Assembly: GCA_025050535.1 (NCBI GenBank)
Contig: JALBVF010000010.1
Coordinates: 1 to 64,000 of the forward strand
Source: Candidatus Protistibacter heckmannii
Lineage (GTDB): Bacteria > Pseudomonadota > Gammaproteobacteria > Burkholderiales > Burkholderiaceae
DNA length: 64,000 bases
Direction: 5' to 3'
The notes beneath the pieces are model-generated. The model worked only from the letters and a program-made list of their open reading frames with translations, did not search any database and was not told the DNA's origin. The position numbers and the translations under genes were made by a program. This document shows, piece by piece, positions 19,779 through 30,331 of this stretch (positions are counted from its first letter, which is position 1; each line of letters opens with the position of its first letter).

Positions 19779-20597
19779 TTACTTCGTGCCCGCCGGCGCC
19801 ACTTCCGCGTCCTCGATCTGATGGCGCGTCAGCGCCGCGGCGACGAAGCCCGACTTCTTCATCTCCTCGACATAGGCGATCAGATAGTCGTGGGTGGCGG
19901 CGCGGTTTTGGGGCGTGGCCATCGCCTGGCGAATTTCCATGAAGCGGCCGTCGAGCAGGCGCAGGCCGAGGATGCGCTTAGCGTCCGCCTCGAGCTGCTG
20001 CTTCACGCCGGCGGCGACCTCGTATTTGCCATGCACGAACATGTCGGTCACGGCGGGCGAGGTCGGCGCGCGCACGATCGCGGCGTTCTTCAGTTCGCGC
20101 GTGAGGAAGAGGTTATAGGCGCTGCCCTTGCCGACCACCACGCGGTTGTTCTTGCGGTCGACCTCGGCGTTTTCCTTGATCGGCGAATCCTTGGTCACCA
20201 GATAGCCGCCTTCGATCATGATATAGGGGCCGGTGAACAGGGTGTCCTCGCCGCGCTTGGGATCGATGGCGTAGAAGCCGATGTTCACGCTGTTCGCGCC
20301 GATCGCCTCCACCACCTTGCTGGCGGCGTTGAAGGGCACCAGCTCCAGCAGCATGCCTAGGCGCTTGGCGAGTTCAGTCGCCAGGTCGACGGACACGCCC
20401 TTGGGCTTGCCGTCGGCGCCCGTGCCGACCAGGATCGGATTGCCGAGGTTGATCGCGGCGCGCAGCTTGCCGCTGGGCGCCAGGGCCGAGACGACAGCCG
20501 GAGACGGTTTGGATGCCTGATTCATGGAAGCGCAGCCTCCGAGCGCGAGGCTCAGGGAAAGGACGGGGGTGGCGGAAATTCGGGTGGGGATTCGCAT
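19779..20597 (-). CDS. family 3 extracellular solute-binding lipoprotein
   Basis: 272-aa periplasmic binding protein of the amino-acid type (SBP_bac_3). It has a lipoprotein signal with lipobox LGGC near residue 21-24, then GKLRAAINLGNPILVG and the family core GVSVDLATELAKRLGM, and GFYAIDPKRGEDTLFTGPY near the hinge. No permease or ATPase gene is adjacent, so it is an orphan here; such orphan proteins next to catabolic genes are common in Burkholderiales. Ligand unknown. Intact. Confidence 0.8.
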   Translation of the reverse strand: MRIPTRISATPVLSLSLALGGCASMNQASKPSPAVVSALAPSGKLRAAINLGNPILVGTGADGKPKGVSVDLATELAKRLGMLLELVPFNAASKVVEAIGANSVNIGFYAIDPKRGEDTLFTGPYIMIEGGYLVTKDSPIKENAEVDRKNNRVVVGKGSAYNLFLTRELKNAAIVRAPTSPAVTDMFVHGKYEVAAGVKQQLEADAKRILGLRLLDGRFMEIRQAMATPQNRAATHDYLIAYVEEMKKSGFVAAALTRHQIEDAEVAPAGTK

Positions 20598-20642
20598 GGG
20601 TGCAAGTATAGATTTTGTGGATGCGGGTGATGGAGCCGGCGG

Positions 20643-21432
20643 TTACATGATGTGCAGGCCCCCGTCGACCATCAGCGTCGTCCCTGTGATGAAGGAGGTT
20701 TCATCCGAGGCCAGCCAGAGGATCGGCCAGGCGATCTCCTCGGGCAGGGCCCAGCGGCCCATCAGCGATGGTGGTCTGGCGTGCGGTGGAGAGCTGCTCG
20801 GGGCTCTTGCCGGAAGCCTTCGCCTTGTTGACGTGGAAGTCGGTGAAGGTTGAGCCGGGGCAGACAGCGTTGGCGCGCACGCCCTTGGCGGTCTCCTCGA
20901 AGGCGAGGCTACGCGTCATCGCCAGCAGGCCGGCCTTGGTGGCGTCGTAGAGGCCCTGGCCGGCACGGCCGGTGACGGCGTAGCAGGAAGAGACGGTGAC
21001 GATCGCGCCCTTGCCCGAGGCGCGCAGCGCGGGCAGGGCGGCGCGGCAGTAGTTGGCCGGCCCCATCAGATTGACGCCGACCATGGCCTGCCAGGCCTCG
21101 GGCGCGGCGTCGGCGATGTGCGCGTAATTGCGCATCGCCACGTTGTTGACCAGGATGTCGAGCCCGCCGAAGGCGTCCAGCGCGGCCTGCACCGCCAGCG
21201 GTGCCTGCGCGGCGTCGGCGATGTCGGCGGCGTGGCAGACCATGCGCGCGCCGGGCAGTTCGGCTCGGATAGCCTCGGCCGTGCGCACGAGCGCCGCGGC
21301 GTCCAGGTCCACCAGGGCCACGGATGCGCCCTCGGCGCAGAAAAGGCGCGCGGTCGCCGCGCCGATTCCGGCTCCGCCGCCGGTGACGAGTGCGGCGCGG
21401 CCCTGCAGCCGGCCCGGCTTGCTTGCGCTCAT
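20643..21432 (-). pseudogene. short-chain dehydrogenase/reductase, C-terminal frameshift
   Basis: Classical SDR: ATG at 21432 after AAGGAGACGGAG, cofactor loop TGGGAGIG, NNVAM (usual NNAG), catalytic Ser in VSSCY and Tyr-x3-Lys in YDATKAG. At about 20775 the frame breaks after ARQTT; the expected end LMGRWALPEEIAWPILWLASDE and GTTLMVDGGLHIM continues in another frame to TAA at 20643. One indel is enough to explain it. It sits 10 bp downstream of a Bug-type binding protein gene and probably belonged to the same catabolic operon as the Rieske oxygenase. Confidence 0.85.
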
Positions 21433-21442
21433 CTCCGTCTCC

Positions 21443-22427
21443 TTATTCCGGCTTCGCGCCGGTGGCCTTGAGGACCTTGCCCCAGCGCGGAATCTCTGCG
21501 CGGATACAGCTCGAGAGCTGCTCGGGGCTGCTGGCGATGATTTCAAATTCCATGCCCTGCAGCTTGTCGTGGATTTCCGGCGAATGGAGGATCTTCACCA
21601 GCTCCTTGTTGTAGCAGTCGATGATGTTGCGCGGCGTGCCGCCCACGGTCAGGAAGCCGATCCAGGACACGGCGACGAAATCCGGATAGCCGAGCTCGAT
21701 CAGCGTGGGCACGTTGGGCGTGGAGGCGAATCGCTTCTGACCGCTCGAGGCGATCAGCCGCAGCCGGCCTTCCTTGACGGACTGCAGCATGTTGCCCGGC
21801 ACGAAAAAGTCCGTCTGCACGTGGCCGGCCAGCAGGTCGTTGATCGCCAGGCCGGCGCCCTTGTAGGGCAGGTGGGTCAGGTCCACCTTGGCGGTGGACT
21901 TTAGCATCTCCATCGTCAGATGCGAGGCGCTTCCCACTGCCACCGAGGCGTAGGAGATCTGGCCGGGCGCCGCTTTGGCGCACGCCACCAGGTCCGCCAC
22001 GTTGTTGATCTGCGCGTTGGGATTGACGACGGTCAGGTACTGCGGCGAGCTCACGGCCAGCGTGATCGGCGCCAGGTCCTTGAGCGGGTCGTAGGGCATC
22101 TTCTCGAAGAGCGTCGGATTGATCGCCAGCGGGCCGTTTTAGCCGACCAGAAGCGTCAGCCCGTCGGCCGGCGACTTGGCTACGTATTCCGCGCCGATGT
22201 TGCCGCCCGCGCCGGGCTTGTTCTCGACGATCACCGGCTGGCCCATCGCCTTTTGCAGCTTGGGCGCGACCAGCCGCGCGAGCACGTCGTTGGTGCTGCC
22301 GACGATCGGCACGATGATGCGCACCAGCTTGTTCGGCGCCCATTCGCCGGCCGGCTGGGCGGGCTTCGCCGAGCGCGGCGGCCAGGGCCAGGCCGGCGGC
22401 GAGCGTGTGCGCGGAAAGCTTCTTCAT
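21443..22427 (-). pseudogene. Bug/TctC-family solute-binding protein, frameshift and TAA
   Basis: Tripartite tricarboxylate transporter binding receptor. Signal peptide MKKLSAHTLAAGLALAAALG from ATG 22427; the frame then shifts at about 22355 to read VRIIVPI...VENKPGAGGNIGAEYVAKS. TAA at 22139-22141 interrupts LTLLVG*NGPLAIN. The remaining 218 codons are clean with the family hallmarks YDPLKDLAPIT, LPYKGAGLAINDLLAGHV and PNVPTLIELGYPDF. Two lesions. Probably captured an aromatic acid or carboxylate for the neighbouring pathway. Confidence 0.85.
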
Positions 22428-22475
22428 TGTCTTGTCTCCAGGTGTTTTATCGTGCGTTGTGTGTCCGGGTGGCCG

Positions 22476-23747
22476 TCAGATCGAATACACCGGTTCGTTC
22501 ACGCTGTCGGCCAGATGCCGCTTCGCCCATTCCTGCGGATTGTCGCCGTGCTTGAGCAGCACGCCGGCGGCGCGCACGCGCTGCGCGGCAGCGTCCAGGG
22601 CGGGCGGCTCGACGCCCTTCTCTAGGTTCAGCGCCGCGTCGTGGAGCATGCGCCGGGCCATGCCGATGGCCTTGTCGGTGGGCAGAAGATGCTCGCGCTT
22701 GTGGTCCTGGATCGGGCCCATGCTCTCCGGCAGCGAGGCGTCCTGCATCGAGAAGCCGAACACGCCGCTGTAGGTGCGCTTCTCCTTCTGTGCGCGGCGG
22801 TCGATCAGATAGTCGTTGGACTTGTTGGCGAGCGAGCGGAAGGTGCCAGGCTCGTATTCGACGTGGATGCCCTTGCCTTGCTGCATCGCCTCGCGCTCCT
22901 CGGCCGAGAGCGGCTTGCGCGGATGGAAGTTGATGCTCCAGGCCCAGCAGCTGTGGTCGTCGATCGGCACCCAGACGTGGCCGCCCAGCGCATGGTCGCC
23001 GAAGGGCGGGATCCGCGTGAACAAGGGGAAGAGCCACTGAGTGATGCGCCAGTAGTAGGAATCGGGCTCGCCGTTGCGGCGGCCGTAGAGGGTGAGGCCG
23101 AAGTCGGTCTTCTCGATATCTAAGATCACGTTGCCGTCGGCCTTGATGTAGTCGTTGGCCTTGGTGCCTTGGTGCATCGGGTCGACGTGGACCTCGTAGC
23201 GGTGCACATAGGAGGCGTGGCTGATGTCGATGCCGCCTTTCATCGCCTGGAGGTAGTTGCTTTCCTGCAGACGCTTTGGGACGAAGCGGTGGCTCTCGGG
23301 CAGGCCGCACCATTCCACCTCGGGCGGCTCGGGCTTCTTGTCGGGCGGGCCCATGTAGGCCAAGAGGATGCCGCCGCGTTCGATGCAGGGATAGGCCTTG
23401 ATGTTCATCTTCGGCGCCATGTGCGGCGCGGAGGGCACGTCCACGCACTTGCCCTCGATATCGAACTTCAGGCCGTGATAGGCGCAACGGATTCCGCATT
23501 CCTCGTTGCGCCCGAAGAAGAGCGAGACGCCGCGGTGCGAGCAGAACTCATCGATCAGGCCGGGGCGGTTCTGGCTGTCGCGGAAGGCGAGCAGCTTCTC
23601 GCCAAGGATCTGCACGCGCACCGGCGGGCAGTCGGGCTCGGCGATTTCGCTCGAGAGCAGGATCGGCACCCAGTAGCGCCGCATCAGCTTGCCCATGGGA
23701 GTGTCCGGGCCGGTGCGCACCAGGATTTACGACATCGCCCTGTCCAT
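22476..23747 (-). pseudogene. Rieske non-haem iron oxygenase (phthalate 4,5-dioxygenase-like), early TAA
   Basis: Terminal oxygenase alpha subunit. Start ATG 23747 follows AAGGAGACT; TAA at 23727-23729 is codon 7 (MS*ILVRTGPDTPMG), probably from GAA, Glu. After it 414 codons are clean: Rieske [2Fe-2S] ligands C-x-H in CSHRG and C-x2-H in CAYHG, and the mononuclear iron motif DISHASYVH. Homologues include phthalate and related aromatic-ring oxygenases. A GTG or ATG (MRTGP at 23720) could restart translation just after the stop, so activity is not excluded. Divergent from an IclR regulator gene. Confidence 0.85.
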
Positions 23748-23874
23748 CTTGAGTCTCCTTGTTGTCAGCGCGGCGATTATATGTTCGCATTACGATAACG
23801 ATGTCCATAGAATGGACACCTCGCCGAGCCAGCGGAACTCGCCGCGGCCTTGGCGCGCAAGGAAAGGCAAGGCC

Positions 23875-24680
23875 ATGAATCAAAAGGGAAATGGCGGCGC
23901 GGAAGGTGTCCGCGCCGTGGACAGGGCGCTGCAGATCCTGCTCGCATTCATCCACGGGCAGCAAGGTCTTGCCGTGGGCGAGCTGCTCGGCCTCGTCGAC
24001 CTTAGCCGGCCCACGCTCTACCGGCTGCTCTACACGCTGGAGCGCAACGGCTTCGTCAGCGCCTCGGGCGAGCTGCAGCGCGCATCTCGCACGCCTGGAC
24101 CTCGAGCCTGGACATCGCCGTGCTGGCCCAGCGCATGCTCAAGCGTCTCTGGAACAAGACCAGCGAGACGGTGGCGCTCTTCGTGCGCCAGGGCGACTAC
24201 CGCATCTGCGCCGCCGAACTGCCGAACGCGCAGCCGCTTTCCTTCAAGCGCGGCGTCGGCTCGTGCGAACGCATTGTGCTGGGCGCGAGCGGGCGGGTGA
24301 TGCTGGCCTTCGAAAGCCTACAGAAGGAGGAGCTGGAAGCGAGCGCGCGCGGCCTCGATCTGGACCTCGCCGCGATCGAGCGCGAACTCGCGCAGATTCG
24401 CCGGCGCGGCTATGCGGTCAGCCGCAACGCGCTGATCCAGGGCGCGGTGGCGGTGGCCGCGCCTTTCTTCGACGGAGCGGGCCGGCTGCATGGCGCGCTC
24501 GGCGTGTTCGGTCCGAGCGTGCGGGTGCTCGCGGCGGAGACCGAAGCCTTCGGCCAGCAGTTGATCGAGGAATGCGCGGCGCTGTCACGCGCCCTCAGCG
24601 CGCGGGCCGGAGCGGCGGCGCGGGACTTCGGGCTTTCGCTTTGGAGAGCTAGGCCGCGCGCGGCGCCGGCATCACCATGA
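23875..24680 (+). pseudogene. IclR-family transcriptional regulator, frameshifted
   Basis: Start ATG 23875 after GGAAAGGCAAGG. Winged-helix N-terminus AVDRALQILLAFIHG and SRPTLYRLLYTLERNGFV, then a frameshift at about 24080 within the linker. The effector-binding domain (LDIAVLAQRMLKRL, GSCERIVLGASGRVML, RRRGYAVSRNALIQGAVAVAAP) is clean in the second frame. It is divergent from the Rieske oxygenase gene, which it likely controlled. It ends in a 32-bp overlap with the convergent thioesterase gene. Confidence 0.85.
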
Positions 24681-25137
24681 TGGTTGATGTGCCGTGCGCA
24701 AGCACCTTGCCACCGGGGCCGAGGAGTTTCGCCTCGGTGGAAATGATCTGCCGCGTTTGCGACACCACCACGGCCTCGGCGCGTACGCGGCCGGTGTCGT
24801 GCAGGATGGGGCGCGAGAAATTGCCCTTGGTCTCGATCGTGGTGAAGGCGGTGCCGGCCGGCAGCAGCGAATAGGCGGCGCAGGCGGTGACGCTGTCGAT
24901 GATGGTCAGCGCCCAGCCGCCGTGCACGGTGCCCACGGGATCGAGCAAGTGCTCGCCCGTCTCGCCCTCAAAGGCCACGAAGCCCTCGCCGACCTCGGCC
25001 AGCCAGTAGCCGAGCGTCTTGCACATCGGCGGCTTCGGTAGCTTGCCGTCGACGATGGCCTGCAGGAATTCCCGGCCGCTGTGGATGCTGAATTTGTCGG
25101 ATGTGGCCACGCCGTATTCGTAGTGCGGGATGCTCAT
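24649..25137 (-). CDS. PaaI-family hotdog thioesterase
   Basis: 162-aa protein, probable acyl-CoA thioesterase of the PaaI group. Core motif GTVHGGWALTIIDSVTACAAYS gives the usual HGG-x-x-x-x-x-x-D active-site stretch, followed by beta strands TIETKGNFSRPIL and ISTEAKLLGPGGKVLAHGTSTIMV. No signal peptide. It converges with and slightly overlaps the IclR gene. In aromatic-degradation loci such enzymes release stalled CoA esters. Intact. Confidence 0.85.
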   Translation of the reverse strand: MSIPHYEYGVATSDKFSIHSGREFLQAIVDGKLPKPPMCKTLGYWLAEVGEGFVAFEGETGEHLLDPVGTVHGGWALTIIDSVTACAAYSLLPAGTAFTTIETKGNFSRPILHDTGRVRAEAVVVSQTRQIISTEAKLLGPGGKVLAHGTSTIMVMPAPRAA

Positions 25138-25224
25138 CCGTGTCTCTTGTGTCTGTCTTGTATCGGGACGCCTACTGTAGCCGCATTCGGCCGGCCTCGC
25201 CGGAGGCGGCCTCGGGGCCGCCGC

Positions 25225-25746
25225 TCAGATGGAGGCCGCCGCCCGCGCCGCCTGGTCGTAGGCTCCGGAGAGATGGCGCAGCAGGCGCGTGACTTCGGCG
25301 ATGCGCTCGTTGTCGCCGGCGTCGGGCACCAGGCTTTCGATCAGGCAGCGTTCGCGCACCTCGCGGTAGGCCTCGACGATCCGGCGGCCGAGGTCGGTCA
25401 CCGAATAGAGCATTTCCTTACCGATCTTCTCCGAGGTCACCGCGCCGGCGGCGATCAGCTTCTTGAGCGAATAGCTGACGATGTGGGTGTCCTCGATATT
25501 CTGGATCAGGCACAGGTCGGCGAGCTTCTTGGCGCGGCCGCGGTGGTAGACGTGGTGCAGAACGTTGACGTCGGTGATCGCCAGATCTGGCAGGCCGGCG
25601 GCGGCCATGCAGCGCGTCGCCCAGCGGCTATAGGCGTTCCAGGCGATGATCAGGCCGAATTCAAATTCGGAGAGCTCGGGGCTGCGCGGCGAGACGAGAT
25701 GGGAGGAGGAAACGATGCTCTGCGATTTCTTGGAGGCCGTGGCCAT
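25225..25746 (-). CDS. winged-helix (MarR-like) DNA-binding protein
   Basis: 173 aa with the winged-helix order of MarR-type regulators: ITDVNVLHHVYHRGRAKKLADL (helices 2-3), IEDTHIVSYSLKKLIAAGAV (recognition helix and turn) and EKIGKEMLYSVTDLGRRIVE (wing and following helix). It matches the predicted transcription regulators that often flank citrate-lyase-like and aromatic-acid catabolic genes. Its target is unknown; the closest candidates are the thioesterase downstream or the divergent region to the right. Intact. Confidence 0.75.
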   Translation of the reverse strand: MATASKKSQSIVSSSHLVSPRSPELSEFEFGLIIAWNAYSRWATRCMAAAGLPDLAITDVNVLHHVYHRGRAKKLADLCLIQNIEDTHIVSYSLKKLIAAGAVTSEKIGKEMLYSVTDLGRRIVEAYREVRERCLIESLVPDAGDNERIAEVTRLLRHLSGAYDQAARAAASI

Positions 25747-25911
25747 AAAAACCTCGAATATTTGCCGTTAAGTTATCGTTATTTTACGCTTATTCGCGTG
25801 GCCGTAGCGTCTCCCCCGAGTTTTTCCCGCAGTTTCTCCGCGAGCATTTCGCCAAAGGCTTCCGGCCGGCCCTGGAAAATCCTGTCAAGCGGCTGCCGTC
25901 TTCCCGCTGAT

Positions 25912-26418
25912 GGTAGAGCGCGGCGCGCTGAGTCTCACTGGGACGAGCTCTTCCTCCTCGACCATGGTAGGCATCTACTTCAACACCACGGGCACGGCCA
26001 ACGTTTCCGCCGGTGGCGGCAGCCTCAATGTGACGGCCTCCTCGGCGGGGACCGCGCTGGCGCTGTACATGAGCGCCTCGGGATTGAATAAAATCGCCGC
26101 GACGGGCAGCGGTCTGGTGATCCTGAGCGACGGCGGCAAGGTCTCGAGCATCCTGACCAACGCCACCGCCGCGCCCAGCACCCAGGCCATCCAGTCCGGG
26201 CTGGTCGAGATGCGGCTGGCGAGCCTGACGGGCGGCGTGGGCCGGGACACCGGCGGCTACCAGGTCGACGCGCCGAAGATGAGCATCAACGCCGGCGGGC
26301 CGCGCGCCGACACGGCAGCGGGTGCGATCGGCGCTGGCACGGGTGGCGCGGGAACGAACAATGCGGGTGCGGCGGGCGACGCCGGCGTCGCCCCGGCGAG
26401 AGACGAGGACGCAAGAAG
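25912..26418 (+). pseudogene. autotransporter/haemagglutinin-like passenger fragment
   Basis: About 165 codons rich in Gly, Ala, Ser, Thr and Asn with beta-helix-type repeats (TANVSAGGGSLNVTASSAG, KVSSILTNATAA), resembling the passenger domain of a large adhesin or autotransporter. There is no signal peptide and no beta-barrel domain, and stop codons lie just upstream in frame. It runs directly into the start of the lyase gene at 26419. It looks like a leftover piece of a large surface protein; function lost. Confidence 0.45.
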
Positions 26419-27969
26419 ATGGAGCAGATGCGGCATGCATGGAAAACGGCGGCGATCGCGGGGGCGGTCGCCTCGGCATTGGCCTGCGGCCGAGCCTGGG
26501 GCGCAGACAAGAAGCGCGGCGAGGAGCACGACAACTTATACCTGCTCGGCGAGATGAACAAGGCTTCGCTGGTGATGACGGTGGAGCAGGGCATCGTGCC
26601 CAAGGACCTGGGAAAGAAGATCGTGGTGGCCGTGGACCAGGTGATCCGCGACGGCGAGACGCCCGGCACTGACGCCTACAGGCGCCGCCCCGGCGACTAT
26701 CTGCAGCTCGAGCCGTATATCGTGCGCCTGGCCAGCCCCGACGCGACGCACATGCATTCGGGCTGCAGCCGCCAGGACATCCTCGCGACCACGCGCCGGC
26801 TCACAGAGCGCGAGCACATGCTCGCCTTCCTCGACAGCCTGAACCTGGCGCGCGGCCGCGTTCTGGCGCTGGCCGAGAAAAACGTCGGCACCATCGTGCC
26901 CGCCTACACCAATGGCGTGCAGGCCCAGCCAACCACCTACGCCCACTATCTTCCGGGCTTCGCGGCGGCCTTCGAGCGCGACGCCGAGCGCCTCAAGCAG
27001 GCCTATGCGCGCCTCAACATGAGCCCGCTGGGCGGCGCGGCCCTGGGCACCTCGAGTTTTCCAGTGAACTGAAAACGCCTGGCCGAGATGCTCGGCTTCG
27101 ACGGCGTGATCGAGAATTCCTACGACGCGGCGCAGCTCGCCACGCTCGATCAGGGCGCTGAACTCGTCGGCGTGCTGATCCAGGACATCCACACCCAGTA
27201 TCACCAGACCGCGCCCTGGATCATGATCCGCGAAGGCCGGTTCACCGGAACGAGCAGCATCATGCCGCAGAAGCGCAATCCCAACGCCCTGAACGTGTTG
27301 CGCCTGCAGGCCAGCGACATCGGCGGCGGCGCGGTGAACGCGCTGATCGAAGGACACAACACCACGCCCGGCCTGCCCGACTACAAGCGCGAGCAGGTGG
27401 ACCGCACGCTCGAGCTCTCCGCCGACACCTTCGCCAAGCTCGCCGACCTGCTCGACAACCTCGTGCTCGACAAGGACCGCGCGCTTGCCTAGGTGGACGC
27501 CGACTATTCGACGACCACCGAACTCGCCGACATCCTGCAGCGCGATTCCGACGCGCCCTTCCGCGTCGGCCATCATTTCGCGTCGGACCTGGTGACCTTC
27601 GGCCGCGCCAACAAGATGAAGCCAGCCGACATTCCCTTCGACAAGGTGCGTGAGATCTACGCCGAGGCGGTGAAGACATTCAACTTCCCGAAGACTGAAT
27701 TCCCCCTGAGCCAGGCGCAGTACCGCAAGTCGCTCACCGCCAAGAACATGCTGGCCTCCAGCCTGGGCCTGGGCGGCCCGCAGGAATCGGAGGTGAAGCG
27801 CATGCTCGCGCAGACGCAGAAGAACCTCGAGGCCGACCACGGCTGGCTGGCCGAACGCCGGCTCAGGCTGGCGCGCGCCGGGCTTTTTCTTTCGGGGGGA
27901 GGCTCAGTCGTTGAGCCTGGAAGCCCGAAGCCTTCACCGCCTTTTCCCAGCGCGCCATGTCCGACTTGA
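26419..27969 (+). pseudogene. exported argininosuccinate-lyase-like enzyme, two in-frame stops
   Basis: Fumarase/aspartase superfamily member closest to argininosuccinate lyase, but with an N-terminal signal peptide (AGAVASALACGRAWGADKK) so probably periplasmic. The superfamily signature SSIMPQKRNPNAL is present, as are the ASL-like SYDAAQLATLDQ and LADILQRDSDAPFR. TGA at 27070-27072 (PVN*KRLAEMLGF, Arg usual) and TAG at 27490-27492 (DRALA*VDADYST, Glu usual) split it into three pieces; otherwise the frame is continuous. The last 30 codons overlap the convergent Bug gene and may themselves be shifted. Likely role: elimination on a C4/C5 carboxylate supplied with the neighbouring Bug receptors. 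Confidence 0.75.
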
Positions 27970-28851
27970 TCGTGGCGAACAGCTCCTGCGATGTGCCGCC
28001 CAGCGGATACATGCCGTTGGCGAGAAACTGCTGGCGCACCTCGCGGCTCGCGATGGCGCGGTTGAAGGCCTGGTTGAGCTTCTGCGCGACGGCCTCCGGC
28101 AAGCCACGCGGCACGACGAAGGCGAACCAGGCGCTGGCGATCATGTCCTTGTAGCCCAGCTCGACGAAGGTCGGCACGTCGGGCAGGAAGGGCGAGCGCT
28201 TCAGGCCGCTGGTGGCGTAGACTTTGGCGCGGCCCGCGCGGAAATACATCACCGTGCCGCCAACCGTGTCGAAGAAGACGGGGATCTGGCCGCCGGTCAG
28301 GTCCTGTCGCGCCGGCGGCGAGCCGCGGTGGGGCACGTGCGTCATGTGCAGGCCGGCCGCCTGGTTGAGCATTTCGCCGAGGAAGTGCGAGGGCGTGCCC
28401 TGGCCGTAGGAGGCGAAGCTGAGCTTGCCTTCCTGGCTCTTAGCCCAGTCGATGAATTCCTTGAGGTTGTTGGCCTGCACGCCCGGATGCGCGTTCATCG
28501 CCAGCTCGAAGCTGGCGGCGTTGACGATGTGCATGAAGTCCTTGAGCGGGTCGTAGTTGAGGTTGCGGTAGACCCAGGGATAGATGGCGATCATCGCGCA
28601 GGTCGCCAGCAGCAGGGTGTAGCCGTCGGGCGGCGCGGTGCGCACCGCGTCCAGCGCGATGCGGCCGGCCGCACCGGATTTGTTCTCGACGACGATGGGC
28701 CGAGTTCGGCGCGCGCATGCTCGGCCACGGCGCGCACGAGGATGTCCTGGGTGCTGCCCGGAGGAAAGCCGATGAGGATGCGGATGGGCTTGGCGGGCCA
28801 GGCTTCTTCGCGCGCGGCGCTGGCGGCTTGGATGAGTTGACGGCGTTTCAT
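27863..28851 (-). pseudogene. Bug/TctC-family solute-binding protein, frameshifted
   Basis: Second tripartite-carboxylate binding receptor in the region. Start ATG 28851 ([13 protein letters not shown]) with a short Tat-like or Sec signal, then PIRILIGFPPGSTQDILVRAVAE; a frameshift at about 28700 precedes IVVENKSGAAGRIALDAVRTAPPDGYTLL. The body is clean: NYDPLKDFMHIV, PHRGSPPARQDLTGGQIPVFFD and PDVPTFVELGYKD. The C-terminus appears slightly extended by another shift near 27905. Adjacent to the exported lyase, probably a substrate receptor for the same pathway. Confidence 0.8.
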
Positions 28852-28917
28852 GCTGTTCGGCTCATGGATGAGGAATGGGTTCGGCTTCGCCGGCGCGTGG
28901 ACCACGGAGCACGGACT

Positions 28918-30321
28918 TCAGGACCGGACGGCGCTCCAGGCTGGCGGCGCGCCCAGCGAGCAGAGGGCATCGTACAGGGGCCGCGCGGCTTGCGCCATCC
29001 GGGCGATGCTGCGCTCGCGCAGTCGCCACGGATCCTCCGCGGCGGCGTCCTCGGTGCGCATGCCCGTCCAGGCGAGCAGGGCGGCGCGCGCCTCGGTACG
29101 GTCGAAGAGGTCGTGCAGATAAGTGCCGAGGATCTGCCCATCGGCGCTGAGCGCGCCTGGGCGTCCGCGAAGGCGAAGACGCCGGCGACCTGCCTGAGGG
29201 TCTTGTCGCGCGCGAGCTCGGTGTCGATGGCGAGCAGGCCGAGGCCCTCGTCCGCGCCGCGCTCGCCTTCCACGCCGTGCGGATCGGCGACGCTCATGCC
29301 CAGCATCTGCATGCCGCCGCAGATGCCGATCACCTTGCCGCCGTAGCGCAGGTGGCGGCGCAAGGCCTGGTCCCAGCTCTGTTCGCGCAGCCAGCGCAGA
29401 TCGGCACGGGTGTTCTTTCTGCCGGGCAGGATGACGAGGTCGGCGGCGGGAATGGCGGCGCCGGGGCTGACGAAGCACAGGTCCACGCCGGGATGGGCGC
29501 GCAGGGCGTCGAAGTCGGTGTGGTTGCTGATGCGCGGCAGCACGGGCACGGCCACGCGCAGCCGCGCACCTGCGCTGTCCTGGGCCTGCTGGGTCTGCAC
29601 GGCATCCTCGGCGTCGAGATACAGGCCGTGCAGATAGGGCAGCACCGCGAGTACCGGCTTGCCGGTCTTTTGCTCCAGCCAGTCGAGGCCGGGCTGCAGC
29701 AGGTCGAGGCAGCCGCGGAAGCGGTTGATCACAAAGCCGGCGATGCGCGCGCACTCGCTTTCCGAAAGGCAGTCGAGCGTGCCGACGATGTGGGCGAAGA
29801 TGCCGCCGCAGTCGATGTCGGCCACCAGGATCACCGGGCAGTCCACCGCCTCGGCGAAGCCCATGTTGGTGATATCGCGCTCGCGCAGATTGATCTCGGC
29901 GGGGCTGCCCGCGCCTTCGACGGCCACGGCCTCGTAGCGCGCGCAGACGGCCATACGATTCGAGCACTGCGCCCATCGCCACGGTCTTGTACTGGTGGTA
30001 GTTGCGCGCGTCCATGTCGCCGCGCACCTTGCCCTGGATGATGACTTGCGCGCTGGTGTCCGAGGAGGGCTTGAGCAGTACGAGATTCATGTCGGTGTGC
30101 GGCGCCACGCCGGCGGCGAGCGCCTGCAGAGCCTGGGTGTGGCCGATCTCGACGCCGTCCTCGGTGACGGCGCTGTTCAGGGCCATGTTCTGCGGCTTGA
30201 AGGGCGCCACGCGCAGGCCTTCCCGCGCGAGCAGCCGGCACAGCGCGGCGGCCACGGTGCTCTTGCCGGCGTCCGAGGTGCAGCCCTGCACCATCAGTGT
30301 GTGGAAGGGGAAGCGGCTCAT
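28918..30321 (-). pseudogene. cobQ: cobyric acid synthase CobQ, two frameshifts and a deletion
   Basis: Glutamine-dependent amidase that amidates side chains of adenosyl-cobyrinic acid a,c-diamide. N-terminal ATP domain: [18 protein letters not shown] and [12 protein letters not shown]. The frame breaks near 29950; the middle contains [21 protein letters not shown]. The glutaminase Cys is in [10 protein letters not shown] and the His in GTYLHDLFD. Between FADAQ and LSADGQ (near 29155) about 40 residues of the GATase domain are missing with a frame change. First of the decayed cobalamin genes at the operon's distal end. Confidence 0.88.
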
Positions 30322-30331
30322 GCCGTGGGCG

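Noticed and set aside
25081-26091. Plus-strand frame of 336 codons opposite the winged-helix gene
   Set aside because: Shadow of the thioesterase and winged-helix genes; low-complexity composition.
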